The notes under the pieces: generated by a model | What the model saw: only the letters and a program-made list of their open reading frames with translations | What the model was told of the DNA's origin: nothing | Database searches by the model: none | Source of the DNA: Phytoseiulus persimilis | Taxonomy: Eukaryota; Arthropoda; Arachnida; Mesostigmata; Phytoseiidae | Direction: 5' to 3' | Assembly: GCA_037576195.1 (NCBI GenBank) | Contig: CM075104.1 | Location: forward strand, 6,702,775 to 6,766,774 | DNA: 64,000 nucleotides | Translations under genes and position numbers: made by a program | Shown here: positions 1 through 10,667 of the stretch, piece by piece | Position numbering within the stretch: position 1 is the stretch's first letter | Layout: each line of letters begins with the position of its first letter

Positions 1-1
1 A

Positions 2-2091
2 GTTCGTGCATTCGACCGAGGAGAACCTTCGCTGAGTAACACGCTCTCGTTCATCGTTTACGTAGAGCACTTGGCGATGGTGCATCCAGATTCCGGTATC
101 GGCTTCGCTGACGGATTCTTCGAAGTGTCCATCGATGAAAACGCCGCCGAAGATACGCTTGTGAAGGCACTGCCTGTGGTCAACCGACCCGTGCGAGCTC
201 AGGTAGAATGTCACATAAACGGCGGAAATGACAGAGGTCATTTCTACGCAAAGATGAATCCACGGGGCGACTGCGAGGTTCGCATCAGCCAACAGACCCG
301 GCTAGACTTCGAGAATCTTCAGCAGTACACATTGTCAGTGCGTCTTGCGGCCACTTCTGGGGTGTTCAGTGCTTCTCGGCTGACAGCTCAGCTGACTGTA
401 AACCTCCGTGACGTCAATGACAATCGGCCGAACTTCATCATACCTCCCATGATGGCGGACCCTAGCGGAAACAGCTATTTGGGAGCGATGGACATCGATG
501 GCGCGGTCGGAACAGAGATCCTCAAGGTGACGGCTGAAGACATGGACTCGGAGGGTAACGGTCGAGTTAGTTTCGAAATACTCCCGGAAACGAACAAGGG
601 AGAGTTCTTCAAGATCGATCCGAGCACTGGCGTCATCTCCTCGGCCAGGGCTTTTGATGTCGGACAGAACCACTCGATGCCGATCAAGCTCAAGGTCGTC
701 GCGAGGGATAACCCAGTAGACCCAGGAGCCACACTCAGTCAGCGAGTCAACGTATATGTGAGTTTTCGCAACTCTTGAACGGTTGGAATCCGGAACAATT
801 CCGCCAAATATACCAGTCTCTACTCCCATGTTATCTATTCAGTAAAATTTATTCCACATCAAGGTCAACCTCTTGTCTCGAGATAATCAGCTGTGTCTCG
901 TCATGCCGGAGATGTCTCAAGAGAAGGTACGCAAGATCAAGGACAGACTCGCATCGATCATCAAGAAGCAGTCGCACATGCTCGTAGGCATCCACCGCAT
1001 AGGACCGATGGAGTTTGTTCGGAACAATTCTGTGCAGAACGATGGAAGCGGCACGGACATGTGGTTCCATCTCGTCGATCCCCAAACGCTGAAGGCAGTC
1101 AGTATCAAGGACCGTCGCATTCGGTCTCTGGTCGCGAAGGGCGATCTACAAGCCACGGCTATGTGGGGACAGTTCTACCATGACGCCGGAATCAATGTGA
1201 AGGCGGTCCGTCAACAGATCGTTCTCCTCCCTCCAACCACAACTGAAATACCCGAGATCATCGAATTCCGAGGAGCTAAACGCAGCATGATCTTCTTGAG
1301 GGAGATGTCCGATCTCGGAACAGTGTTGATAGGCGTTGGCGTCTTGATTTTCTTCTTCGGCATCTTCGGAATAGTCTACCATTGCTGTGCTTGGAAAAAG
1401 TGAGTCTCCCATGAGTTTCTTCCGCATCCGCTCGTCGGCCCATATCGTCGAGTCTCTCCGAAGGGATTCGATAAGTTATCAAGCCGACACTTGAGAGATA
1501 TTTAATCGGAGCTTGAATTATTTGTATGAATTGCAGGTTCTTGAAGCAGCAGGAACTCGCGGCTCAAGCTGCATCCATTCCTCCGAAGCCGAAGTTGTTC
1601 CCTCCCCCCATTCCCCAAACGCCGAGGTACGAACCCGTATATGCGGAATCATCAATGAAGGAATACGAGACCCAAGTTCTGCAAATGAGCGTGAATATCG
1701 ATGACGTGGAGGGCACGGTTCGGGGTTTCCCTTTCACGAACCCAAACGAAGTAGCCTACATGTCTCGAAGCCAGCTCGACTTGAGCCCTTGCACAGCGCA
1801 AAGCAAAGCTTCCACTCAGAGACTGTCGAGTGAAGAAGGCAGTCCGCAGGTGGTCACGAAAAACCCGCTATACGAGGCTATGTAAGTCAGCAGCTTATCC
1901 CACTTTGAAACGAACATGAGTCATCACCACAAGCGATCGAATATTCGAGGCTTATCTCCGGTTCTGACCCCGCACGCTCGACGAAATCAGATTTCGGGCC
2001 GTTCAGTCTTCTGAGTTGTCGTCCCACTTCTTGCAGCTCGGATGACGATTTCGATGACTCGAGGTCGAAGCGGCGGATGCTCAACAAATAG
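2..2091 (+). CDS. Cadherin, protocadherin-15/Cad99C-like, 3' part of gene
   Basis: This is the C-terminal part of a single-pass adhesion protein; the reading frame is open from base 2, so the gene starts outside the window. Exons read as 2-757, 864-1399, 1537-1881 and 2037-2091, all joining in phase with GT-AG ends. The first exon carries the end of one cadherin repeat and two further repeats, with the calcium motif DVNDNRPNF and a DMDSEGN loop. The second encodes a non-cadherin membrane-adjacent domain and a transmembrane helix (VLIGVGVLIFFFGIFGIVY, near bases 1325-1385). The third and fourth encode a proline-rich cytoplasmic tail ending RRMLNK. Repeats followed by a membrane-adjacent domain match PCDH15/Cad99C, which organises microvilli and stereocilia. 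Cadherin identity is firm, the subfamily less so. Reading through the last donor would instead stop at 1883-1885. Confidence 0.85.
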
Positions 2092-2456
2092 AATATTTAA
2101 AATCAGCATGCAAGCAAACGAAGATGCTAGACTTCGTAGAAATCGCAATTATCGAAGGCTGCGGAACTCAACGGGGATGGAACACGCCATGTGACAGTGT
2201 AAATAGAGTGACAAATGAGTTCCTGTGGACGGTTTCGGAGCCATTCCGGGGATGACGTCACGTCAGTCAAACAAGAACAGATGCCACTATTTATTCCAAC
2301 TCTCAAGTACATTGAGTTCCGACGAACCATTCAAGAAACACTGAAGCCCGACAGCGGCGAGAATAGAGAGTGAAAAATTCTTTAAAGTGCTACTGAAGAC
2401 TTCCGCGTTTGTGAACTGTACATAAAATGCCATAGACAACTAAGCCAGATTTCGCT

Positions 2457-2500
2457 AATAAAAACGCAAGCAGAGATAGTCGTGTAAATACAGGAATAAA
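2457..2500 (+). promoter_or_regulatory. Poly(A) signals of the cadherin gene
   Basis: AATAAA occurs at 2457-2462 and again at 2495-2500, about 370-410 bp after the proposed stop in the fourth exon. Either could end the cadherin transcript. Confidence 0.55.
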
Positions 2501-3639
2501 AACGTGATTAACAAACTATGGTCCACTTCCTCCGACATTTCCAGATCAAAAGTAGGAATTCACCCACCCGGCCGTTGCCGGAGGGGGTTAATCCTCGCCC
2601 ATTTCGGAGGGGCTTGCGGTCGATGCTGATGATTGTTCATGATGGGCGTGGGACCTATCGGTTGTTCGAGACTCTTTGGTAACACCCTCCACTTCCATCA
2701 GGGTCGCAACTAATCACGAGCGTAATCATAGGTAGCCCCATGAGGGTAGTGCCGAGATGCCCGCTCGAAGTATTACGATGGGGAGACTTTGGATTTCATG
2801 TTATCGACAGCTCCTCCAGTATTCTGGCGAAACTTGGGATTCACAATCACGCATCAGGAGGCCCTCATGGAGCGCATGAGTACCTTCAGGAAGAACGCGG
2901 AGCTCATCCCTATCATCCCTCGGACTATACGAGCCGCGGTCGCCTAGGAACTCACGGAGGTTCTCAGCATAGTATGCCAACAATGCGTGATGCAGACTGC
3001 GCCGCAGCCCCAGCACAGTACTGTGGGAGTCGCAAACCCACTAAAAACCTGATTCCCCACCAACTTCCGATTTCGGGTGGGGGCCGCCTTATCGACGGAA
3101 TTCGTTTTGCATAACTTTGAACCAATGGAAACGGGAGTCATCATCCTTATCTCTGTATCCTACGTCTTATCCTCGCGAGCCATTCGCTTGGTGACGTCCT
3201 GTTGTGTATGATGAGAAAAGTGCCAATGTGCGTGCCGTGGTCAGTGTCGAACGTGTATCGTTGTATGTGTTGTGCTGGGTTTTCGCTGCTCGGTTTTCGC
3301 CTGAATACCCCCGCTTCCAGTCCATGAGAGTTTGCGACGAGTTGCGCCCTCCGACCTTCCTCCCTCGCTGTTTCGCCCATCATGATTCTCTCGAAATGTT
3401 CCGAAACATAATTCCATTCTTCCCTCTCCCTGAGCCCGTGCTCCCCCACCTCTCTCAACCGCCCCCTCCCCCACTGAGACCCACGGCCCACTCCCCTCCA
3501 ATGTCAGGGCCTCGCAATGAAGCACGCTGCGTTCCAACTCGTCGGCCTCACCCGACTTGCACAGGGTGCGCCCATCAGAGTCTGACTTCCCAGTTTTGAC
3601 CCATCGACCTCCTCGCCACAAACCCAATGCGCTCCCTAC
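2501..3639. other. Intergenic, possible decayed element
   Basis: No gene can be supported. One + strand frame at about 2765-2940 reads DGETLDFMLSTAPPVFW and continues in a protein-like way before a stop, without recognisable homology; it may be a transposon remnant. From about 3400 to 3500 the + strand is pyrimidine-rich. Confidence 0.3.
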
Positions 3640-3715
3640 GAGACCAATCTGACCATTACTTCCCAACTCTGGAGGGGTGACTCCGAGACCAATCTGACCA
3701 TTACTTCCCAACTCT
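3640..3715. repeat. Left remnant of the 45-bp minisatellite
   Basis: There are nearly two copies of the unit found at 5406-6090 (core GACCAATCTGACCATTACTT). The last copy is interrupted by a poly(T) run where the LINE was inserted. Bases 3703-3715 (ACTTCCCAACTCT) are the left copy of the target-site duplication. Confidence 0.85.
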
Positions 3716-5405
3716 TTTTTTTTTTTTTATAGAGGTTTGGGGCCGATGTTGACGGCCGGGGAATGCATTTACGCACACCTGGGAAGGAACCCAGGTAGTG
3801 TGGGACTCGCTCCGCTGGAGGCGGAGAATACCCACTAACCCTCCGAGGTGCTCCTCGGACCTACTCCTCTTGGACCCTATACGGGTGGCTGACCCTGGAA
3901 CGACCAAATTATGGCATTACTTCAGGAGAAAGCACTTACATTCAGACGGGGCCCCTTGCCGCGACAGTGGCTCAGCTTGTTGTTCTATGAGGAAGCTGGA
4001 GATGATCGGTCTGAGAGAATTATCTTTATAGCGGATGACTGCTGATGCGAAGCGGCTGACATCAGACCAGGACTTCTGGTCCTTGAGCATATGTTCGACC
4101 AATCTGCGGCATGTGATGACGCCTGAGAAGGATGAGATGAGAGGGAGTTCGCGTCTTAGAAATCCCGTTTCCGGGCATTCCTCGGACGTGTGTCTGGCGT
4201 CGTCTATGCTGCTTCCTCTGCACAGAAGGCATGTTGGGACCGGTAGTTTCTTTATCCAATTTAGGTATCTGCCGAAAGATCCATGGCCTGTAAGCATTTG
4301 GGCCACCGCGTATGAGAGGGATCCGTGCTCCCGGGAGTGCCACGGCTCGATGACTGGGATGCACTGAGACGTCCAGAATCCCGGCTCTCCCTCCCGGATG
4401 GATTCCCAGCGGGTCTGCCACTCTCTCAGCGCGTCATCTAGCGCGAAAGCGGGCTCGTCTGGGTCTTCGGAGTTACGGGATGTGATTGCTTTTGCACGGA
4501 GGTCGTATGGGATTTGGCTTGCGAGGACCTGTGCCGCCACTGTTGAAACTGTTCTGTTGCCTCTGGAGATACCCAGTGCTAGTGGGCGCTGTGCAGAGTC
4601 CAGGAGCCTCCTTATAGTTAACTTGGGGGTGCAAGATGACCAGATTGGCGCTGCGTACATGATGATGCCATCCACTGCAGACGCCAAGGCTTTCCTGCGG
4701 TGATCAGAGGCTCCTATGGAGCGAGGGAAAAGTCTGGCAATGCAACGGGCGACCTCGGCTGTTTTTGCCGCCGCATACCTGATATGAGGAGTGCCCGTGA
4801 GGCTCCTGTCGAGAATGACGCCCAGGTACTTGGAGTCTCGGGACATCACAATGGGTTGGCCGTCTAGGGTGAGGGAAATCTCTGGGGAGTGTTTTCTTCC
4901 ATTAAGGAAGACAGCTGTGGATTTGTGGGGAGCCAACGCGAGGCCCTTCGGGCGCATCCAGGCAGAGACATTGGCTAGTGCCTCGTTTGCATGGGCCTGT
5001 AGAACCTGGGGATCTCTACAGGTGACGATCAACGCCAGGTCGTCAGCGAAGGCGACCGAGGTGACCGAGGGTGGTTGAGGGAGGTTCAGGATGTCGTTGT
5101 AGACGACATTCCAGAGAAGAGGCCCCACAATGGAGCCTTGAGGAACGCCAGCGGAGACTTGAGTTATTTTGCCTCCGTACTTGTTACTTCTTGATGAGAG
5201 GTAGGATGAGGCTGTTTTGCGGAGATAAGCGGATATATCTGCCGACTCTAGCGCGCTGTTGATGGCATTCCAAGACACTGAGTTAAACGCATTTTTCACG
5301 TCCAGGAGGACCAGGAGGCAGTGTTTTCTGGATCTGAGGTTGGAGTCCCTCTGTCGGTTCGCCACCTCCAGGACCTTGTTGATGGCCATCTGCGTGGAGA
5401 AGGGC
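3716..5405 (-). mobile_element. 5'-truncated LINE (R1/jockey-like) inserted in the minisatellite
   Basis: The element lies on the minus strand. Its 3' end is the poly(A) tail, seen as about 13 T at 3716-3728, and its 5' end is cut at 5405 inside the reverse transcriptase domain. The 13-bp sequence ACTTCCCAACTCT stands on both sides (3703-3715 and 5406-5418), as expected for a target-site duplication made by target-primed reverse transcription. About 190 bp of 3' untranslated sequence separates the tail from the stop codon at 3917. The long open frame and clean duplication suggest a fairly recent insertion. Confidence 0.9.
3917..5405 (-). pseudogene. Reverse transcriptase ORF of the truncated LINE
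   Basis: About 496 codons of a non-LTR retrotransposon polymerase, starting mid-domain. Visible are the LLDVKNAFNSVSW block (motif A), SAGVPQGSIVGPLLWN (motif B), the catalytic FADDLALI (motif C) and KYLGVILD (thumb side). Near the C-terminus CLLCRGSSIDDARHTSEEC gives a CCHC-type zinc knuckle, usual in R1 and jockey-like elements. The N-terminal half of the polymerase and the endonuclease are missing, so it cannot be autonomous. The frame stays open upstream into the minisatellite (to 5674), which adds repeat-encoded residues by chance because the unit is a multiple of three. No frameshift or stop is seen within the surviving part. Confidence 0.9.
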
Positions 5406-6090
5406 ACTTCCCAACTCTGGAGGGGTGATTCCGGGACCAATCTGACCATTACTTCCCAACTCTGGAGGGGTGATTCCGAGACCAATCTGACCATTACTTC
5501 CCAACTCTGGAGGGGTGATTCCGAGACCAATCTGACCATTACTTCCCAACTCTGGAGGGGTGATTCCGAGACCAATCTGACCATTACTTCCCAACTCTGG
5601 GGGGGTGATTCCGAGACCAATCTGACCATTACTTCCCTACTCTGGAGGGGTGATTCCGAGACCAATCTGACCATTACTTCCCAACTCTGGAGGGGTCATT
5701 CCGAGACTAATCCGACCATTACTTCCCAACTCTGGAGGGGTGATTCCGAGACCAATCTGACCATTACTTCCCAACTCTGGAGGGGTGATTCCGAGACCAA
5801 TCTGACCATTACTTCCCAACTCTGGAGGGGTGATTCCGACACCAATCTGACCATTACTTCCTAAGTCTGGAGGGGTGATTCCGGGACAAATCTGACCATT
5901 ACTTCTCAACTCTTCTTTTCTCCTGAGTATGATGTGAAAAATCCCTGACCCCCAACTCTGGAGGGGTGATTCCAAGACCAATCTGTCCATTACTTCACGT
6001 GTCTGGAGGGATGATTCCGGGACCAATCTGACAATTTTCTTAACTCTGGAGGGGTGATTTCGAGACCAATCTGGCCATTACTTTCCAAGT
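5406..6090. repeat. 45-bp minisatellite, block 1
   Basis: About eleven close copies of a 45-bp unit (ACTTCCCAACTCTGGAGGGG then TGATTCCGAGACCAATCTGA and a short remainder) run to about 5920. Three to four diverged copies follow to 6090. Because 45 is a multiple of three, minus-strand frames stay open and encode a 15-residue period such as GSNGQIGLGITPPEL. These frames are not evidence of a protein. Bases 5406-5418 are also the right target-site duplication of the LINE. Confidence 0.95.
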
Positions 6091-6094
6091 CCTG

Positions 6095-6454
6095 GGGGGC
6101 GCAAGTCCATCGAATCTGTCGAAAAACTCTTTCATCGGCGACTGAGATGTTGGCTTGTCCGCTAACGATCCGATCGCTTGAAATGTCCTGGGAATCCACG
6201 GTTACGGGTCCGCAGCCATCAAGATCAAAAATTTCTGACGATACTCGAATCCCTCAGGAATGGTTCCAAGTAGGAAGGTATCGTCCGATCCGGTGAAGTA
6301 ACTGCCCGACACTGGGAAACACTCCGAAAACCCATGGAAGCTCATTGACGGACCCGCGAAGTAGAAGAGGGCAGCTGAATGACGCTGGGTATATTCCATA
6401 ATGAGGGACTGAATAATGAGGGTGCAGTCGAATCCCCACATGGTTGATTGTCAA
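6095..6454 (-). pseudogene. Partial ionotropic receptor pseudogene
   Basis: The minus strand encodes a fragment that closely matches the start of the IR at 14535: MWGFDCTLIIQSLIMEY followed by the same region up to ILMAADP, where an in-frame TAA interrupts it. Matching DNA continues for about 150 bp past the stop and ends where the minisatellite begins. The rest of the receptor (pore and membrane segments) is absent. It belongs to an inverted segmental copy that also includes upstream DNA of the parent gene. Confidence 0.85.
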
Positions 6455-6862
6455 AATCTGCTCTCTGTGAAGACCTGTTCAGAAACCGTAAAAGAGGGAC
6501 TCGATAATCCGGCGACGCAGACCGAGCTCCGGAAACTATAGTTGCATATCATCGACGATGACTGCCGTTGTTGAAAGCTCAGTCGGCAACAGGAGATACG
6601 GTCGGGCGTTTCTCGCAGGAGTACGACAACATTGATGCCTTTTGCATGATCTGCTGTTTGCTCACGTGGCGGTGTGCAGCAGGCTTAGCGAACTTAGTCA
6701 CGTCAACAAGTCGTTCTTCATCTGAGAATTTGTCAGAAGGCTGGGAGATCAATTTGTGTCGCCATGAGATTCAGCCCTCATGTTCGTTAACCAACTTCCG
6801 AGAGTGACCGAGAGCTCATGTGTCTCCGCCAATCCTCGTGCAGTAGCATGCAGTCGTTAGAC
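6095..6862 (-). repeat. Inverted segmental duplication of 14106-14850
   Basis: About 770 bp match, in opposite orientation, the 5' region and first 105 codons of the IR gene. Examples are the shared TCTGACAAATTCTCAGATGA stretch and GCAGTCGTTAGACG at the outer edge. Small indels and substitutions separate the copies. Both ends abut minisatellite blocks. Confidence 0.85.
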
Positions 6863-6864
6863 GT

Positions 6865-8540
6865 TTTCCAAAGTATGAGGGGTGGTTCCTCGACCAATCT
6901 GACCATACATTTCCAAGTCTAGAGGGGTGATTCCGGGACCAATCTGACCATACTTTTCCAAAACGGGAGGGGTGATTCGTTGACCAATCTGACCATACAT
7001 TTCCAAAACGGGAGGGGTGATTCCGGGTCCAATCTGACCATTCTTTCCAAAACGGGAGGGGTGATTCCGGGACCAATCTGACCATACATTTCCATGTCTA
7101 GAGGGGTGATTCCGGGTCCAATCTGACCATTCTTCCCAAAACGGGAGGGGTGATTCCGGGACCAATCTGACCATACTTTTCCAAAACGGGAGGGCTGATT
7201 CCTTGACCAATCTGACCATACATTTCCGTGTCTAGAGGGGTGATTCCGGGTCCAATCTGACCATTCTTTCCAAAACGGGGGGGGTGATTCCTTGACCAAT
7301 CTGACCATACATTTCCAAGTCTAGAGGGGTGATTCCGGGACCAATCTGACCATTCTTTTCCAAAACGGGAGGGGTGATTCCTTGACCAATCTGACCATAC
7401 ATTTCCATGTCTAGAGGGGTGATTCCGGGACCAATCTGACCATACTTTTCCAAAACGGGAGGGGTGATTCCGGGACCAATCTGACCATACTTTTCCAAAA
7501 CGGGAGGGGTGATTCCGGGACCAATCTGACCACACTTTCCCAAAACGGAAGGGGTGATTCCGGGACCAATCTGACCGTTCTTCCCAAAACGGGAGGGGTG
7601 ATTCCGGGCCAATCTGACCATACTTTTCCAAAACGGAAGGGGTGATTCCGGGACCAATCTGACCATACTTTTCCAAAACGGGAGGGGTGATTCCTTGACC
7701 AATCTGACCATACATTTCCATGTCTAGAGGGGTGATTCCGGGTCCAATCTGACCACACTTTCCCAAAACGGAAGGGGTGATTCCGGGACCAATCTGACCG
7801 TTCTTCCCAAAACGGGAGGGGTGATTCCGGGCCAATCTGACCATACTTTTCCAAAACGGAAGGGGTGATTCCGGGACCAATCTGACCATACTTTTCCAAA
7901 ACGGGAGGGGTGATTCCTTGACCAATCTGACCATACATTTCCATGTCTAGAGGGGTGATTCCGGGTCCAATCTGACCATTCTTTCCAAAACGGGAGGGGT
8001 GATTCCTTGACCAATCTGGCCATACATTTCCATGTCTAGAGGGGTGATTCCGGGTCCAATCTGACCACACTTTCCCAAAACGGAAGGGGTGATTCCGGGA
8101 CCAATCTGACCGTTCTTCCCAAAACGGGAGGGGTGATTCCGGGCCAATCTGACCACACTTTCCCAAAACGGAAGGGGTGATTCCGGGACCAATCTGACCG
8201 TTCTTCCCAAAACGGGAGGGGTGATTCCGGGCCAATCTGACCATACTTTTCCAAAACGGAAGGGGTGATTCCGGGACCAATCTGACCATACTTTTCCAAA
8301 ACGGGAGGGGTGATTCCTTGACCAATCTGACCATACATTTCCATGTCTAGAGGGGTGATTCCGGGTCCAATCTGACCATTCTTTCCAAAACGGGAGGGGT
8401 GATTCCTTGACCAATCTGGCCATACATTTCCATGTCTAGAGGGGTGATTCCGGGTCCAATCTGACCATTCTTTCCAAAAACGGGAGGGGTGATTCCTTGA
8501 CCAATCTGACCATACATTTCCAAGTCTAGATGGCTGATTC
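6865..8540. repeat. 44/45-bp minisatellite, block 2, with higher-order structure
   Basis: Roughly 37 units share the core GGGGTGATTCCGGGACCAAT with block 1, but the variable part reads CTTTTCCAAAACGGGA or CATTTCCATGTCTAGA. Variants alternate in recurring multi-unit strings, for example the series around 7540-7720, 7755-7945 and 8055-8360. A 1-bp loss (GGGCCAAT for GGGACCAAT) and short CTTCCC variants give 44-bp units. Long minus-strand open frames (up to about 300 codons) arise from the period and are not taken as genes. Confidence 0.95.
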
Positions 8541-8820
8541 CGGGACCAATCTGACCATGCTTTCCCAAAACTGTAGGGGTGATTCCGGGACCAATTACAC
8601 CATACTTTTCAAGCATGGTTCCGGTGTCTATCTGACCAAACTTTCCGAAGTCCATTGAGGTTATTCTGGAGCCAATCTGACTATCGTTCTCTAAGCTAAG
8701 GAGTTGACTCGGGGTTCAGTCTGACAATTGTTTCCGGGCTCTATGGGAGTGATTCCAGGATCAACCTGACCATGTTATTTGGATTCTATAGGGGTGATTC
8801 CGGAGTCCATCTGACAATAA
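8541..8820. repeat. Decayed edge of the minisatellite
   Basis: Five or six units are still recognisable by CCAATCTGAC-like cores, but each differs strongly from the consensus and from its neighbours. Divergence rises toward the right. Confidence 0.75.
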
Positions 8821-9768
8821 CAACATCAACCAACCGATCGAATGGAAAGATAATTTCAGGATCGATGCTAACATAATGAAGATAGTGAAAAGTGCCCCGT
8901 TGCCAGGGACCGTCTCCATGCCCGACTCCAGTCGGCCAAGGGCCGGCTGATATGCATATAAAATGTACCCCCCTCCCGGTCAAGAACCAGACCGTCACGC
9001 GTTCGTAGTATGCAAACTAGAAAGCGGGAAAGCGAATTCCGTTGACGAAAACTCGAAAGTGAAGTTGGTGAAGGATCGGATTAGGCGAAATCATTCCTCG
9101 GACAGAACCAATTCCACTCATGAGGAGAATGCCAAACTTGACTCAATCGTGGTTTGGAGCTCGATTGCATCTGAGGACCGCTTGAGGTTGGGACTAGGGC
9201 TCGAACAAGGGCGCTTTTCCTCTCTTCGGACAGGGAACCCGACACAATAGATTGATCGTGCCTCAATGGCATCCGGACGGTCGCGTGAACGAGGAAGGAA
9301 TGGCCCCCTCCGAACCTCTTCGATAATAGTAAGAAAGTCATCAATACCTCGCGACGATGGCCATCATCATCATCATTAGGGCTGGGAGTTCGGCGCGGCG
9401 TTCACGTACGTGCCACGGCCGGGAATTCCGCGAGTTCCTCAACTTCTCCACAGAATGCCCAGATTCTTGAATATCTCCCGCACTCAGAACGATCACGAGG
9501 TACACTTCGTACTCGGGACGCTTCCTGAGCTCTTCGCTGCCAGCAATCACAGTTCCTCAGTATCTCACGGTATCAGTCTTTCGATGTGAGTGCAGAAAAG
9601 GACTACCGGCACAGAATTTCCGAGAAACTCGTTTTCTATTCAATTTCCAATATCATCGTGCCGGTTCCACCACCCCCGCTAGCCGAATACTTCAGAATCC
9701 CGGCTCCTCTCCCCGTTCCTGTACGTTGAAGACGGTGGCCCAGACGCCGTGCAGGACTCACGGAGGCC
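8821..9768. other. Intergenic
   Basis: No supportable gene. A TATA-like CATATAAAATG lies at about 8955, with no convincing coding region after it. A short CATCATCATCATCATTA run is at about 9363. Confidence 0.4.
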
Positions 9769-9861
9769 GTGAATCTCGGCCGCGAATTTGCCGTGAATCT
9801 CGGCCGCGAATTTGCCGTGAATCTCGGCCGCGAATTTGCCGTGAATCTCGGCCGCGAATTT
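9769..9861. repeat. 24-bp tandem repeat
   Basis: Almost four head-to-tail copies of GTGAATCTCGGCCGCGAATT plus TGCC, nearly identical. The fourth diverges after CGAATTT. Confidence 0.95.
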
Positions 9862-10169
9862 AAACGCGCCAAACTCGCAGCCCTAATCATCATCACATCC
9901 TCGTTCTGCCAATCCTTGCCACCACGAGCTGGGTACGCTCCTGACGCTGGTGAGGGTGTCCGGGTGCACTCAATCCCTGATAACGAGAAGCTAAAGTTCA
10001 TTAAAAAGCTGTTGAAGCGGAAAGCTCAAGTGCTGTTTACGGGGTGGCATTTTTTGGTCGGGAATTTCCGAGCCCAATTTTCTTGTGGCCATAACTTTGC
10101 CAATTCTTGGATTTTTTCCGATTATCGAAAAATAATCGGGCGGTGATTCATTTTATCATCGAAGTAGAT

Positions 10170-10480
10170 GCGATGGATTTTTCACTACCTTTTCCAAAAC
10201 TTGGTCAACTTTAAAGGCTCGTATCTCGGCTCCCAAGAGGGTTACAGCACCCATCGAGTTATTCTTGGAAAGCTGAAGGAGAGAGCAATGGCATACACGT
10301 CCTTTGGATCGAAGGTGGACGCACAAAATAGATAACGTCGAGTGCGCACTCTGGAGTTAGGCTGAATCGAGAGGTCACTAAGAGTCAAAGCCTATGCAGA
10401 AAAAAAAATCCAAAAAAGAGGCGTTTTTTCTTCGCCGAGAAGAATTTTTTCTCTGGACTCCCACCCTCCTCTCCTGGAAA
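10170..10480 (+). repeat. Left arm of inverted repeat around DDE transposase remnant
   Basis: This arm matches the reverse complement of 11440-11760 at roughly 75 percent by eye. Shared blocks include GGATTTTTCACTAC, GGCTCGTATCTCGGCTCC, TCGAGTGCGCACTCT and AGAGTCAAAGC, followed by a poly(A)-rich stretch and GAGGCG. It forms one arm of a foldback-like structure about 1.6 kb long. Confidence 0.8.
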
Positions 10481-10667
10481 AAAGCGCGAAGTACGTGATC
10501 TTTATTCGCCAGCATCACTCTCTCCTGAGCATGTCTTCCCCTCTTAGGGTATGAAGAGATCGTTCAAGGCTTCCGCTGGGCGCAGAACTGAGGGGAGGTA
10601 GAAGACTGATGCCGCAACGTGCGAACAGCAGCTGACTGTTCGGGCGGGCTCCGTTAGTGCACTCACA

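Noticed and set aside
3241..3711. 156-codon minus-strand ORF beginning in the minisatellite
   Set aside because: The start is repeat-encoded, and the rest is low-complexity G/E/R-rich antisense of a pyrimidine-rich tract.
5259..5864. Plus-strand ORF with repeating QLWRGDSETNLTITS
   Set aside because: Antisense reading of the LINE 5' end and minisatellite; created by the period.
6816..8655. Many overlapping minus-strand ORFs up to 307 codons
   Set aside because: They follow exactly the 45-bp repeat period, appear in several frames at once and have no independent start, splice or domain signal.
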